A DNA stretch of 34,446 nt from Thermaceae bacterium (GTDB taxonomy: Bacteria; Deinococcota; Deinococci; Deinococcales; Thermaceae), in contig JADMIM010000033.1 of NCBI GenBank assembly GCA_015478585.1, positions 1 through 34,446 on the forward strand, read 5' to 3'. Of this stretch, positions 1 through 7,968 are shown one piece after another. A program made the position numbers and the translations under genes. Numbering within the stretch: the stretch's first letter is position 1; the number at the start of each line of letters is the position of its first letter. The notes under the pieces were generated by a model. It was not told the DNA's origin and ran no database searches. It saw only the letters and a list, made by a program, of their open reading frames with translations.

Positions 1-392
1 TCCACACACTCCCGCACTTCGGGGAACAGTACCAAGTCGGCGTGGCCTTTGCAGGTCAGGGTGGTGATGGTTGCGCCTTCGAGGATTTCCTTGGCTACGC
101 CAAGGGTTGCCCCGCTCACGCTCACGTCGTCCACCAGCAAGACCCGCTTGCCGATGGGGTCGAAACTCGAGGGCTTTAGCAGCTCTGGAGTAGCGCGACG
201 TGGTTTGTTGTCATCATCGCGGTAGTTGAGGTGGAGCAGCACCAGCTCGCTGCCCAGTTGATGGGCTGCCATCGTGGCCGGGACAATGCCTCCCCTGGCA
301 ATCCCCACTACCACGTCCACTTCTGGTAGCCACAACTCGCGCAGGCGCTGGCTGATGGCGTGGAACTCGAGCCTGACCTTAACCGCACTCAT
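1..392 (-). CDS. Phosphoribosyltransferase-domain protein (C-terminus cut by window edge)
   Basis: The reading frame begins at an ATG (complement of 390-392) and runs off the left edge after about 130 codons. It shows a type I phosphoribosyltransferase fold: an early V-V-V-G-I-A-R-G-G-I-V segment (residues ~28-38) and a PRPP loop V-L-L-V-D-D-V-S-V-S-G-A-T (residues ~86-98). Such proteins transfer or bind phosphoribose in nucleotide salvage, though some family members are regulators; the substrate cannot be told. The ATG overlaps the stop of the upstream larA-like gene by four bases (ATGA), so the two are translationally coupled in one leftward operon. The usual acidic pair is present, but the loop has Ser-Val-Ser-Gly where many members have Thr-Gly, which may matter for activity. 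Confidence 0.8.
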   Translation of the reverse strand, partial: MSAVKVRLEFHAISQRLRELWLPEVDVVVGIARGGIVPATMAAHQLGSELVLLHLNYRDDDNKPRRATPELLKPSSFDPIGKRVLLVDDVSVSGATLGVAKEILEGATITTLTCKGHADLVLFPEVRECV

Positions 393-1663
393 GCCGTCTC
401 CTTTACCCGGTACAGGGTCTCGCCAGCTTTGCGTACTAGCAAAACGCCTTGGTCTTCTTGGCCTGCGAAATCCTCGGGGTTGATAGTGTTGGGGTCGAGG
501 TAACCCAGATTGAGGCGGGCACAGTCTTCGGGGCTGATGCGGCTGGCCAGCGTCACCTTGACCCTGGGCTGCTCCACGCCATCTACCCAAGCCCCACCAC
601 CCCGCACGTGGGTGCTGTGGGCAATCACGCCCAGAGGCACGTGCTTAAATCGTTCCCACTGACCCAAGAAGTAGGGTACGCAGTGGTAGCCGATCTCGTA
701 GATGTATTTGCCGTGTACCAAGCTCACCGTATCCAGGTGGGGCGCATGGATGATGAGTTCGCCACCATCAGCCAGGGCGGGGTCCAGTTTGTACATGGCT
801 TTGCCCGCTGTCCAGAGTTCGTCGTACATCGGCGGGGCACAGGACAAAACTTGTTTGAAGGGTTTGTCTACCCAGACGATGTGGCGCTCTTTCGAGAGGT
901 CGGCAGCGGCAGACCAGGCCGAAAGATGATCACCTACAAACACGCCCGATAACCCACCCCCCTGCACTACCAGCGAGACCAGGGTGATTGGGGTCGGTAC
1001 ATGCTTTGCGGCCTCGTGAATCAAAGCCCTCACCGGGGTATCCTTGATGCCGATAGTATTGCGCACCCCAGCCAAGGCTCCCAGCCAATGCGTCACGTTG
1101 ATCATTTCCGCACCACTAATGCCGGGGAATAGATACTTGGCCCCGCCCGAAAAACCGACGACTTCGTGCGGGAAGGTGGGGCCGAGAATCAGGATTTGCT
1201 CAACCTCCACGGCTCGCTTGTTAAGGCGCACCTGCACGTCAGCGCCCAGCGTGGGATGCCAGCGCTCACCGGCGATTTCTCGAACTTTGGATTGCGGGAC
1301 GACCCCCACCGTTTGTAAAGCATCAGGGTCTTGCCAAGCATGGTTGAGCAACCCTACATGGGCGAACTGGCTGCCACGTTCTTCGGCGGTGATGCCGACC
1401 AGCTTGTGCAGTTGGGCTTCATCCAAAGCCGGATGGGTTCCCAGCGCCACCATAAAGTCGAGTTTGGCCGTATCCCCTAATACCTCCACCAGCATTCGGA
1501 ACAACTGCGGAAGCGGCAGGGTGCGGGTATGGTCAGGGATCAATACCAGCACTTTTTGACCCGTGAAGCGACCCCGGAGTGCCTCCAAGGTCTGGTGAAG
1601 TCGTTCTACACCCAGCAACGCACCAGAGCTGGCTCGAGCTTGGGCCAGCAGAATTTGGTTCAT
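389..1663 (-). CDS. larA: LarA-like nickel-dependent lactate/hydroxyacid racemase family protein
   Basis: This 424-residue protein matches the LarA (DUF2088) family: D-H-T-R at residues 44-47, G-T-H-P at 75-78 and G-F-S-G-G-A-K with F-P-G-I-S-G at 170-184. LarA of Lactobacillus plantarum carries its nickel-pincer cofactor on Lys184 with His174 and His200 nearby. Here His166, Lys176 and His192 have the same spacing (10 and 16 residues), and His108 may be the fourth conserved histidine. The family interconverts hydroxyacid stereoisomers; the substrate could be lactate or a sugar acid. No larB, larC or larE cofactor gene is in view. It leads an operon with the phosphoribosyltransferase and lies opposite a LacI-type regulator whose operator overlaps its promoter. 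Confidence 0.85.
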   Translation of the reverse strand: MNQILLAQARASSGALLGVERLHQTLEALRGRFTGQKVLVLIPDHTRTLPLPQLFRMLVEVLGDTAKLDFMVALGTHPALDEAQLHKLVGITAEERGSQFAHVGLLNHAWQDPDALQTVGVVPQSKVREIAGERWHPTLGADVQVRLNKRAVEVEQILILGPTFPHEVVGFSGGAKYLFPGISGAEMINVTHWLGALAGVRNTIGIKDTPVRALIHEAAKHVPTPITLVSLVVQGGGLSGVFVGDHLSAWSAAADLSKERHIVWVDKPFKQVLSCAPPMYDELWTAGKAMYKLDPALADGGELIIHAPHLDTVSLVHGKYIYEIGYHCVPYFLGQWERFKHVPLGVIAHSTHVRGGGAWVDGVEQPRVKVTLASRISPEDCARLNLGYLDPNTINPEDFAGQEDQGVLLVRKAGETLYRVKETA

Positions 1664-1800
1664 ATTGCCCTATCCACACGGGCTGAACACAAGGGCTCGA
1701 GCCCGTTCACCCTTTCAGCTTCAAAGAACACCTCAACCTTTAGCCCAACCGCACCCCCATCTAGATGCATGGCTTCTCCTGATGTCAGATTCCAACCAAA

Positions 1801-1830
1801 ATGGTAGCGCTAACATCATGGATTTGTCAA
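1801..1830 (-). promoter_or_regulatory. Promoter of the larA-like operon
   Basis: Reading leftward, a consensus -35 TTGACA (1830-1825) is followed after 18 bases by TACCAT (1806-1801, four of six consensus matches). The LacI-type operator at 1803-1814 lies across the -10 and spacer, so repression by steric block is likely. The leader from here to the start codon is about 130 bases. Confidence 0.6.
1803..1814. promoter_or_regulatory. LacI-family operator O1 (larA side)
   Basis: GGTAGCGCTAAC matches the second operator at 1941-1952 in 11 of 12 positions and keeps the palindromic core TAGCGCTA. LacI/GalR proteins typically bind such palindromes with a central CG step. Confidence 0.7.
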
Positions 1831-1940
1831 TGCCCACTTAACCCATTGTATAAAAGCGGGGGCTCTTCACAAATATAATGCGACAGAGACGGGGTATTTA
1901 CAGCTCCGATGGTAAAGTGATAGACTTATGTATCATAAAT

Positions 1941-1952
1941 GTTAGCGCTAAC
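1941..1952. promoter_or_regulatory. LacI-family operator O2 (autoregulatory)
   Basis: GTTAGCGCTAAC is a perfect 12-base palindrome just downstream of a plausible -10 (TATCAT, 1931-1936) and 20 bases before the regulator's start codon. Its position at or just after the transcription start implies negative autoregulation. The 138-base spacing to O1 would allow DNA looping by a tetrameric or bridging regulator. Confidence 0.75.
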
Positions 1953-1971
1953 GGATTTTTTGGAGAAAGGG

Positions 1972-2961
1972 ATGCCTAAAGTAACCATTACTGAGGTGGC
2001 CCGACGAGCGGGGGTTTCGGCAATGACCGTCTCGAGGGTGGTCAACAACACTGGCATGGTGCGGCCCGAAACCCGCGAACGGATTTTGCGGGTCATTGCC
2101 GAAACGAGCTACCGGCCCAATGGAATAGCCCGCAGCCTGATCACCCAAAAAACTATGACCATCGGGCTGGTGGTTCCTGACCTGACCAACCCCTTTTTCC
2201 CCGATGTGGTGCGGGGGGCTGAGGATCAGGCCTTCGAGGGAGGCTATACCCTTTATATTTCCGACATCGCCGAGCTGCCCGCCCGCGAGGAGCGGGTCTT
2301 GGAGCGTTTCGAGGCTAGCCGAGTGGATGGGGTGATCGTGTGTGCCCCGCGCCTGCCCGACGAGCGCCTGGCCGAACTGCTCTCGGGGCATCCGGCTGCG
2401 GTAGTAATTAACCGCGAAGCCCCGCCCAAGGTGGCTGGAACTGTGGCCAACGACGACACTTATGGGGCCATGCGAGCCGTGCATCACCTGTTGCAAAGTG
2501 GACGTGAGCACATCGGTATGTTGGCAGGGCCACCAGCCTCCCGCGCGGGCCGACTGCGCTCGAGAGGATACGAGAACGCGCTGAGCGCCTCCGGTCATGA
2601 GATGAAAAGCGGATGGCTCGAGCCCTGTGAGTCCAACGAACACGGTGGCTACAATGGCTTCAAGCGGCTGTTGAAGCGGCACAAAAATCTGCAAGCAGTG
2701 TTTGGTTACAACGATCTGGTTGCGCTGGGCGCACTGCAAGCCGCGCAGGAAATGGGGCTGCGGGTTCCGGAGGACATCGCTATCATCGGCTACGACGATA
2801 TCCGCATGGCTGCTCTGGCAACCCCCGCCCTGACCACACTACGGGTAGATCGCTACGGCCTGGGCGCGGAAGCCTTCAAAATGTTGCTGATCCGGATTTC
2901 CGGGAAGCAGCCTCCGGCGGTGTTGTTGCGACCCGAGCTAGTGGTACGGCAAAGCGCTTGA
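1972..2961 (+). CDS. LacI/GalR-family transcriptional repressor
   Basis: The N-terminus holds the LacI helix-turn-helix (V-T-I-T-E-V-A-R-R-A-G-V-S-A-M-T-V-S-R-V), followed by the hinge region and a periplasmic-binding-protein-like effector domain (I-G-L-V-V-P-D-L-T-N-P-F-F, later I-I-G-Y-D-D-I). The ATG at 1972 is chosen because GGAGAAAGG precedes it and the family normally starts close to the helix-turn-helix; an upstream ATG at 1939 would lie across operator O2. At 329 residues it has the normal family length. It is divergent from the larA-like operon, with matching operators at both promoters, so it most likely represses that operon and itself. The inducer is unknown, probably a hydroxyacid or sugar. 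Confidence 0.93.
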   Translation: MPKVTITEVARRAGVSAMTVSRVVNNTGMVRPETRERILRVIAETSYRPNGIARSLITQKTMTIGLVVPDLTNPFFPDVVRGAEDQAFEGGYTLYISDIAELPAREERVLERFEASRVDGVIVCAPRLPDERLAELLSGHPAAVVINREAPPKVAGTVANDDTYGAMRAVHHLLQSGREHIGMLAGPPASRAGRLRSRGYENALSASGHEMKSGWLEPCESNEHGGYNGFKRLLKRHKNLQAVFGYNDLVALGALQAAQEMGLRVPEDIAIIGYDDIRMAALATPALTTLRVDRYGLGAEAFKMLLIRISGKQPPAVLLRPELVVRQSA

Positions 2962-3430
2962 AGCAGAGTTTGCGTAATTTGCTGGGCTTTGCACTGAAAG
3001 CGACCACCGATTTGATTTGAAGGCGGGCAAATTTTGCTCTTGTCCGGGCAGGTGGCAGCAATGCGAGAATCCAAGATTTGGCGGTGGGGTAGGTTTACTC
3101 CTAATGAATAGCCACAACCCTGGCAGGAAACCCGCCGCCCCCTTTGGGTTTGCCCCAGGCCACCATTACGGGTTATAACAACCGGAAAATGCAAAAGTGC
3201 CATCTGAGTCCGGCTAACTTCGTTCCGCACGTGTTTCTAGAGCGAAGTGGTTTTGGGCCTCACTCCCCCTTAGCTGTCTGTACCTTCCTAACTGTGACGG
3301 CGTTCCCACCAAGACCCCGTTTGGGATAGGCGTTTCGCTTCATCTCGGCTGGGGATCGCTCTCCAGGAAAGCCTTTCAGTCACCTAGGGGGCAGTTTTCG
3401 CACGCCCGATTGTCGTGACCCAACCCCGGC
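2962..3430. other. Non-coding spacer after the LacI gene
   Basis: I see no convincing gene here on either strand: the short open frames lack ribosome binding sites and recognisable motifs. It marks the border between the lar region and the decaying accessory island. Confidence 0.5.
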
Positions 3431-3879
3431 GATGTGCAAATCCGGGTGGAGGAGGACCACCTGGAGCTATGGAACCCCGGCGGGCTGCCGCCGGAGATCA
3501 CCGTCGAAGGCTTGAGGCGGCGGGGCCACCCCTCGCAGCGGCGCAACCCGCTGATCGCTGGGGCACCGGCACCACCCGGATGATCGAGGCCTGCCAGGCG
3601 GCTGGGCTGCCCGCGCCGGAGTTCGCCGAGGCGAATGGCGGGTTGCGGGTGACTTTCCGCAAGAACCTGCTCAGTGTTGAGCGGCTGCTGGCTTGGGGTG
3701 TCAGTGACCGCCAGATCAAAGCCGTGCTCCAGCTCAAGACTCGAGGCCGCATCACTCGGGGGGAGTACCAGAAGCTCACCGGGGTCAGCCGGGCCACGGC
3801 AGGCCGAGACCTCGAGGCGCTCGAGCGGGACGGCTGGGGGGCTTACTACGTTCTTGGCCCAAGAATAGCTCAAAATTGA
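3431..3879 (+). pseudogene. Remnant of an AlbA_2/RecG-like ATP-binding transcriptional regulator
   Basis: Frame 2 from 3431 reads V-E-E-D-H-L-E-L-W-N-P-G-G-L-P and R-R-G-H-P-S-Q-R-R-N-P-L-I-A. After about 3557 the sequence continues in another frame as R-W-G-T-G-T-T-R-M-I-E-A-C and ends in a winged-helix-like tail with R-G-E-Y-Q-K-L-T-G-V-S-R-A-T-A. This order (L-W-N-P-G-x-L-P, R-N-P-x-I, R-W-G-x-G) is characteristic of the C-terminal half of the COG2865 family of predicted regulators, often annotated as RecG-like helicases. The N-terminal half is missing and the frameshift coincides with a loss of about ten residues, so it cannot make a functional protein. Confidence 0.75.
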
Positions 3880-3949
3880 CTCAATTGACCCACTAACGGC
3901 TCATCACCGAGGAACCTGGAGAAGAGGCGATCCATGTCAAGCCCAGCCC

Positions 3950-4125
3950 GCCGCCCTCAAAAAAGCCGGGCTCAAAGACCAACACATCTTCCTGGAGAAA
4001 ATCAGCAGCCGCCGTTGGGACCGCCCTGAGCTATGCCATGCCCTAGACGCTCTGCGAGAGGGCGACGTGCCGGTGATGTGACAGCTCGAGCGCCTGCCTT
4101 TGCTATGCGGCCTGATGGATAAAGT
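3950..4125 (+). pseudogene. Serine recombinase (resolvase) fragment
   Basis: The frame from 3950 reads A-A-L-K-K-A-G-L-K and E-K-I-S-S-R-R-W-D-R-P-E-L, then A-L-R-E-G-D-V-P-V-M, a TGA, and Q-L-E-R-L. This is clearly related to residues near the start of the recombinase at 8499-9137 (E-K-I-S-S-R-R-W-N-R-P-E-L and G-D-V-L-T-V-W-R-L-E-R-L). The TGA sits where the relative has Trp (TGG to TGA). Both the catalytic N-terminus and the C-terminal DNA-binding part are missing. It is a relic of a second copy of the same mobile element. Confidence 0.8.
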
Positions 4126-4129
4126 CGAG

Positions 4130-5091
4130 CTAATGGGGTATTAGCTCCGAAGCAGGCACGATGCGCCAGTTGACCGGATCCTCTTTCACCAGCCAATTGG
4201 CGAAATTCGCGCTCACATCTTCGGTGCGCCTCCCGTCAATGTACTCGGGGGGTAGCTGCGTCGCAGATATATTGATCCCAACCCTTGTTGATGCTGTCGT
4301 AGGTTCGCTGCCGGTTGTTGTAGGCACTGGTGATGATGTCCCCGGTTTCGCGCATGCTCTGGGCCGCAGCCATTAGCCGCTCGGTGTAGACTGCCGGGTT
4401 GATGCTCCAGGAGGCCCAAGTTTGAAGCGCGGTGGGCAGGATTTGCGAAAAAACCTGGGCGGGAGCGTACACATAAGATTGGTAGAATATGTAGCTGTTG
4501 GTGTCGTACTGCATCAGCGCAAATAACCCAAACCCGTCCATACGGGTGCCCCCGACATTGGCCCAGTAGCGCACGAACGCGGCCTGGCCGTTTTGCCAGG
4601 GAGTAGGCTGCCGGTCGATAACCTGGATCCGGACACCCTGATGGGCTGCTGCCCCCACCACCGCCCCCCACCAAGGCTTTTTGCATGGCTGGGAACGACT
4701 GCCGTGCCCGGCTCCGGCTGTCAAACAGCAGTGCCGCCCCTCCGCCATTTTGCCCAGTGATCGTCACTACTAACAGACCCACCACCGGCATGCCGCCTAG
4801 CCTAGCGCTAAAGGCCGCTTGGAACTGGGTATCGTCTGGATTACGTACCCCCGCCTGGAACACCGGTGGGGCATCAAAATAGTCTTGGATGCCGATGCGC
4901 ACCGCCTGGGCTAGCTTGGTGGCTGAGTGGCTACCACTGAGGGTGGTATATAGCACCCGGCCCTGCCCGCCGGTGTAGGCCGAGCGCATCCCCTGGGGAG
5001 GTGCTTTGGCGGGGAGAGCCTGGGCCTGTACGAGCCCCAGCAAAATGGCTGTAGCTAGAACGAGGGCTTTACGCCTAAGCAGGGTGAGCAT
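4130..5091 (-). pseudogene. Frameshifted gene for an unidentified secreted protein
   Basis: The start at 5091 is preceded by a good ribosome binding site (GGAGGAA, 5095-5101) and encodes a signal peptide: M-L-T-L-L-R-R-K, a hydrophobic stretch, then V-Q-A-Q-A. The first frame continues to about 4660, where the reading moves to a second frame at a poly-C/poly-G tract (around 4649-4670). The second frame (Y-W-A-N-V-G-G-T-R-M-D-G-F-G, then N-N-R-Q-R-T-Y-D-S-I-N-K-G-W) runs to about 4270, where a third frame (Y-I-D-G-R-R-T-E-D-V-S-A-N-F-A-N-W) reaches the stop at 4130. Joined, they make one coherent exported protein of about 320 residues. I do not recognise the family. The gene is probably dead, although slippage at the homopolymer or a sequencing error could account for the first shift. 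Confidence 0.6.
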
Positions 5092-5147
5092 GAGTTCCTC
5101 CTCGAGGTGAAGCAGAACCACCTAAGCCCCACGGCGGTAGGTGTAGT

Positions 5148-5604
5148 TCACTGGTCAGGAGTGCAGTTGGCAAAGCGCAGCAAGAGGGTGTTGGCATCCA
5201 CGAAGCGGTAGGTATAGGACGCACCCGCAGGGTAGCGGATGGGGTTACAACCCAGCGGGCCACAGGTCTGGGTAGGTTCGCCTCGAGTTATGTCCAGGCC
5301 TAGCAGGCTCTGGTCAGAGAAAGCCCGGAAGGTGCCGTAAATGGTGATGAGGGTTCCGGTATCGAGACCAGCGTCTTGTTTCTGGAAGCTGCCACCCCTT
5401 TGCAAAATGAGCTGCGAGGCTATCCGCCCAAAGGTGGGATCAGTCTAGGTGGCATTCCACACCCCCGCGAAGGGGGTCAGGCGGGCCGCAAGCTGAGAAG
5501 CCCAACAAAACCAGTGCCAGCAGTGCGATCGGCGCCATCTTTTGGGGGAGGGTGGCGACCAACCACTTCCTCAGGGTGGGGGAACTTCTTTGCATGAAAG
5601 TCAT
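5148..5604 (-). pseudogene. Broken small lipoprotein gene
   Basis: A leftward frame from about 5604 has a basic start, a hydrophobic stretch (I-A-L-L-A-L-V-L-L) and a lipobox L-G-F-S-A-C near 5485, typical of signal peptidase II substrates. It stops early at about 5440. The rest continues in another frame as T-D-P-T-F-G-R-I-A-S-Q-L, G-T-L-I-T-I-Y-G-T-F-R-A-F and Y-R-F-V-D-A-N-T-L-L-L-R-F-A to the stop at 5148. That frame is itself preceded by an in-frame TAG near 5450. The mature part looks like a roughly 110-residue beta-rich lipoprotein with a paired-cysteine loop (T-C-G-P-L-G-C). It lies just upstream of the frameshifted secreted protein, so the two may once have formed an export operon. 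Confidence 0.5.
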
Positions 5605-5659
5605 GGTAGGAAGACACCCCTTAATGACTGCATAATGGCCTGTGTATTTAGCTAAAACA

Positions 5660-6060
5660 TTACTGTTCAAAAGTGCTGCCACTCGACCAAAACTCGGCTA
5701 AACTGTTTCTACGACGGCATATGATTGGTTTTCGCCCTAAAACCAACGCTCTTTTTTTAGAACGCCCCCGCCTGCTGCGAATGCTACCGGAGGAGCCAGG
5801 GTATGTAGTTTGGCTCGAGGCCTCGAGGCGCTGGCGTAGGCTTTGATGGCGCAGCCCACCTAAGCCGAGCAGGTCGTGACCAGTGGGCAGCACATCGGTG
5901 TGACACAACTCGCGCAGCACAAATCCCAGACGGTGTGCTGACCGAGGGGCAGGGTCATGGGGCTCCGCGCGACATCTGCTTCCAAGCAGGTATACCTCGA
6001 AGATACGCGTCCACCCTCGCCCCAGTCAAGATGCCTGAGGGCGTGACTCATGCGCACATC
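5660..6060 (-). other. Degraded coding sequence, unidentified
   Basis: Short leftward frames here read like fragments of a protein (for example V-L-R-E-L-C-H-T-D-V-L-P-T-G-H-D and Q-S-L-R-Q-R-L-E-A), but no complete gene or known motif is visible. They follow the broken gene at 6074-6655 in the same direction and may belong to the same decayed transcription unit. Confidence 0.3.
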
Positions 6061-6073
6061 CAGCCACCTCTAT

Positions 6074-6655
6074 TCACCGCTCGGGGTCAGCCCCCACAGC
6101 CCCCAGCACTCCAGGATAGCGCTGCGGTAAGTCTCCCCGCTCCAGCAACTCGTCCAGGTTGGTCGGCAACTCATCTTCGACCAAATGAATCAGGTGCTCG
6201 GGGTGAGGTCAGGAGGATAAATCCCCTCCACCAGGTCGGCGTAGCTGCGGTTGCACTCCACCTCCAGGTATTCCTGCAACTGGGTTTGGTAGTGCAGCAG
6301 TTGCTCCAGCCGTATCGGCCTCCCGATGAGCAGCGCAGTATTGCGCCAGCTTCTTCAGCCCGGTCTGAGTCTGGGCTCGGGGGCGCAGCTCGGTGACCCA
6401 GAACAGGTGCGGCTGCCCTTGGCTCCCTCCGGCCTGGTGGATTAGCCGCAGCGGCTCCCGGATCGGTTTGGGTTGGCCGAAGCTTTGGTGTAGGGTATGT
6501 ACTTCCACCACCGTGGCCCGGATGCCCAACACCAGGCGGGGTTGCTGGGCCAGGTCGGGCCAGACCTCTGCAACAGGGCGGAAGGGAGGGGGGCTAGATT
6601 CGCCCTGTTGGAAAGTGTGTTGGACGTGGGTACGGGGGTCAAGGCGGGGTTTCAT
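6074..6655 (-). pseudogene. Frameshifted gene of unknown function
   Basis: The ATG at 6655 has an AGGAG ribosome binding site about six bases upstream. The first frame runs through V-A-E-V-W-P-D-L-A-Q-Q-P-R-L and L-R-L-I-H-Q-A-G-G-S-Q-G to L-K-K-L-A-Q-Y-C near 6340. A second frame then gives I-R-L-E-Q-L-L-H-Y-Q-T-Q-L-Q-E-Y-L-E-V-E and N-R-S-Y-A-D-L-V-E-G-I-Y, and a third gives L-V-E-D-E-L-P-T-N-L-D-E-L-L-E-R-G-D to the stop at 6074-6076. Pieced together this is one acidic protein of about 190 residues with a Leu/Glu-rich C-terminus. I do not recognise it. Two frameshifts make a functional product unlikely. Confidence 0.5.
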
Positions 6656-6685
6656 GGGGGCTCCTGGAAGCGGGGAGGGCTCGAG

Positions 6686-6868
6686 CTAGAGTCGTCGCAC
6701 TCCACCCATTTCGTGGATGCCCATCAGCAAACGCAGCGGATCGCTATGAGTCCAGATCAACTCATTGATAGCTTGCTCCACGCTAGGCCGCTGCACAACC
6801 ACCCAGCCATATCGCCACACTAACGGGTGCTCCAAACCATCAAATAGGAGCCCCTCAGGGGTGGTCAA
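6686..6868 (-). CDS. Possible small hypothetical protein
   Basis: A 60-codon frame starts at TTG and ends at 6686, with a fairly protein-like composition (P-L-V-W-R-Y-G-W-V-V-V-Q-R-P-S). It has no clear ribosome binding site and no recognised motif. Lying between two broken genes in the same direction, it may be a fragment of one of them. Confidence 0.25.
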   Translation of the reverse strand: MTTPEGLLFDGLEHPLVWRYGWVVVQRPSVEQAINELIWTHSDPLRLLMGIHEMGGVRRL

Positions 6869-7231
6869 TTAGCACTTAGCACTCCGCTCTCCTGCTTTTA
6901 GCCCGTCCATGACTCCCCTGCCCAGTTGAGCGGAAAGGCTGATGGGGGAGCAGCTCCCTCGCCCGCGGCCGAATGTGTTCCTGGGGCCAACACCCACGCT
7001 CCTAAGGAAGTACCAGAACTGCTGTGTGGTAGTCCAACCAGCCCTCAGGGTAGGTTTCAGGAGTTTCGTGCTGGCACGAAACTCCTGCCAAAGGCGGGGT
7101 TCCTGAACCAGGCCCTCGAGCAGCTTCCTCCGGTGGGCGTTGGTTCCGAACCTCAGCACAATCTCCCCCCAGTCGGCGGGGTAGATGCGGGGCAGCAGGT
7201 CGCCCGAGGCTTCGAAGGGCGGGAGCGGCAT
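6869..7231 (-). pseudogene. Fragment with a DUF6932-like N-terminus
   Basis: The first 41 residues (L-L-P-R-I-Y-P-A-D-W-G-E-I, then R-F-G-T-N-A-H-R-R-K-L-L-E-G-L) resemble the N-terminus of the DUF6932 family, small nucleotidyltransferase-like proteins common in accessory regions. After L-E-G-L the sequence departs from the family: it crosses a perfect 14-base inverted repeat (7058-7087) and ends in low-complexity Gly/Arg/Ser. The nucleotidyltransferase core is missing, so I regard it as a truncated remnant. The family assignment is from memory of the N-terminal motif. Confidence 0.45.
7058..7087. repeat. Perfect 14-base inverted repeat
   Basis: CAGGAGTTTCGTGC (7058-7071) and its exact reverse complement (7074-7087) are separated by two bases. 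It lies inside the DUF6932-like remnant exactly where that family similarity ends. Without a T-tract it is not a normal terminator; it may be a recombination scar or a small palindromic insertion. Confidence 0.7.
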
Positions 7232-7312
7232 CTGATAGAGCTATATAGCATTGATACAGCTATATGGGTGTATTACGGGTAGTGGCCCCTCGCATACTGA
7301 TAAACTGGGGCT

Positions 7313-7591
7313 ATGATCCAGGAGACGGTGACATACCGTTGTACCCGTTGTGGCAGCGAGAACATCGTAAGGAACGGGACGACACCGTATGGGAAGCAGC
7401 AGTACAAGTGCAAGGATTGCAGTCGGTATTCGGTGCTGGAGCCAAGTGTGAAGTACAGCGAGGAGGATAAGGCGCAGATACTGGCTGCTTACCAGGAGCG
7501 CTCGAGTATGCGGGGGATACAGCGCATCTATGGGATCAGCCGTAAGACCCTGAGCAAGTGGCTCAAGAAAAGTCAGCAGGGTGCCAACTGA
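7313..7591 (+). mobile_element. IS1-family InsA-like ORF; InsB missing
   Basis: The 92-residue protein has the IS1 InsA layout. A zinc-finger-like segment (Y-R-C-T-R-C-G-S-E-N-I-V-R-N-G and Y-K-C-K-D-C-S-R-Y, four cysteines) is followed by a helix-turn-helix (M-R-G-I-Q-R-I-Y-G-I-S-R-K-T-L-S-K-W-L). InsA binds the element's ends and, by frameshift with InsB, forms the DDE transposase. No InsB catalytic frame follows; toxin-antitoxin control sequence begins within 80 bases. The element is therefore truncated and should not move by itself. I could not identify a convincing pair of terminal inverted repeats. Confidence 0.8.
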
Positions 7592-7669
7592 CGCTTATCT
7601 AGTACAGCTCCTAGGGTAAAATTTGTTGAAAGATGGGAACCTCGGATACGACTTGGCGTACCACAGTCG

Positions 7670-7698
7670 TTGTGTATAACTGAAGCCAAAGTTATACT
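7670..7698 (+). promoter_or_regulatory. Promoter/operator of the first AbrB-PIN pair
   Basis: TTGTGT (7670-7675) and TATACT (7693-7698, five of six consensus) are spaced by 17 bases. The inverted repeat GTATAAC (7674-7680)/GTTATAC (7691-7697) overlaps both elements, and a further GTATAC lies at 7710-7715. Antitoxins of this kind usually repress their own operon through such palindromes. Confidence 0.6.
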
Positions 7699-7716
7699 TA
7701 CATACAGAGGTATACG

Positions 7717-7965
7717 ATGAGCAAGACCATGACAGTAGGGCCGAAGGGTCAGGTAGTGATCCCCGCCGAGATGCGGGCCGAGCTGGGGCTGAAGCCGGGC
7801 GACCAGGTGGTGCTTGACTTGGTTGAAGGAGAAGGGGCCATCACCCTCACCGCCCGGAGAGAGCGGCTGCGGCGGCTGCGCGGTAAGTACGCCGGGCTCG
7901 AGGGTTCGATGGCCGAGGAGCTGCACAACGAGCGGCGCGAGCAGGCCGAGGCCAAGGATTGGTGA
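7717..7965 (+). CDS. AbrB/MazE-type antitoxin
   Basis: This 82-residue protein begins with a swapped-hairpin AbrB domain (V-G-P-K-G-Q-V-V-I-P-A-E-M-R, then L-G-L-K-P-G-D-Q-V) that binds operator DNA. It ends in a charged helix (R-L-R-R-L-R-G-K and E-E-L-H-N-E-R-R-E-Q) expected to wrap the toxin. It is followed immediately by a PIN-domain gene, with no gap between its TGA and the next start codons. Together they form a type II toxin-antitoxin pair. Its own promoter carries a palindrome suited to autorepression. The pair lies between an IS1 fragment and a recombinase, a usual setting for such modules. Confidence 0.9.
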   Translation: MSKTMTVGPKGQVVIPAEMRAELGLKPGDQVVLDLVEGEGAITLTARRERLRRLRGKYAGLEGSMAEELHNERREQAEAKDW

Positions 7966-7968
7966 TTG

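Noticed and set aside
449-952. Long open frames on the plus strand opposite the larA-like gene
   Set aside because: They mirror the codon pattern of the strongly supported leftward gene, have no ribosome binding site and show no protein motif.
4213-5121. A single continuous 302-residue secreted protein
   Set aside because: After about residue 150 the frame becomes Pro/Gly/Arg-rich nonsense, while another frame carries the coherent sequence, so a frameshifted gene is the better reading.
7058-7087. CRISPR array or repeat cluster
   Set aside because: I found no set of regularly spaced repeats anywhere in the window; this palindrome is single.
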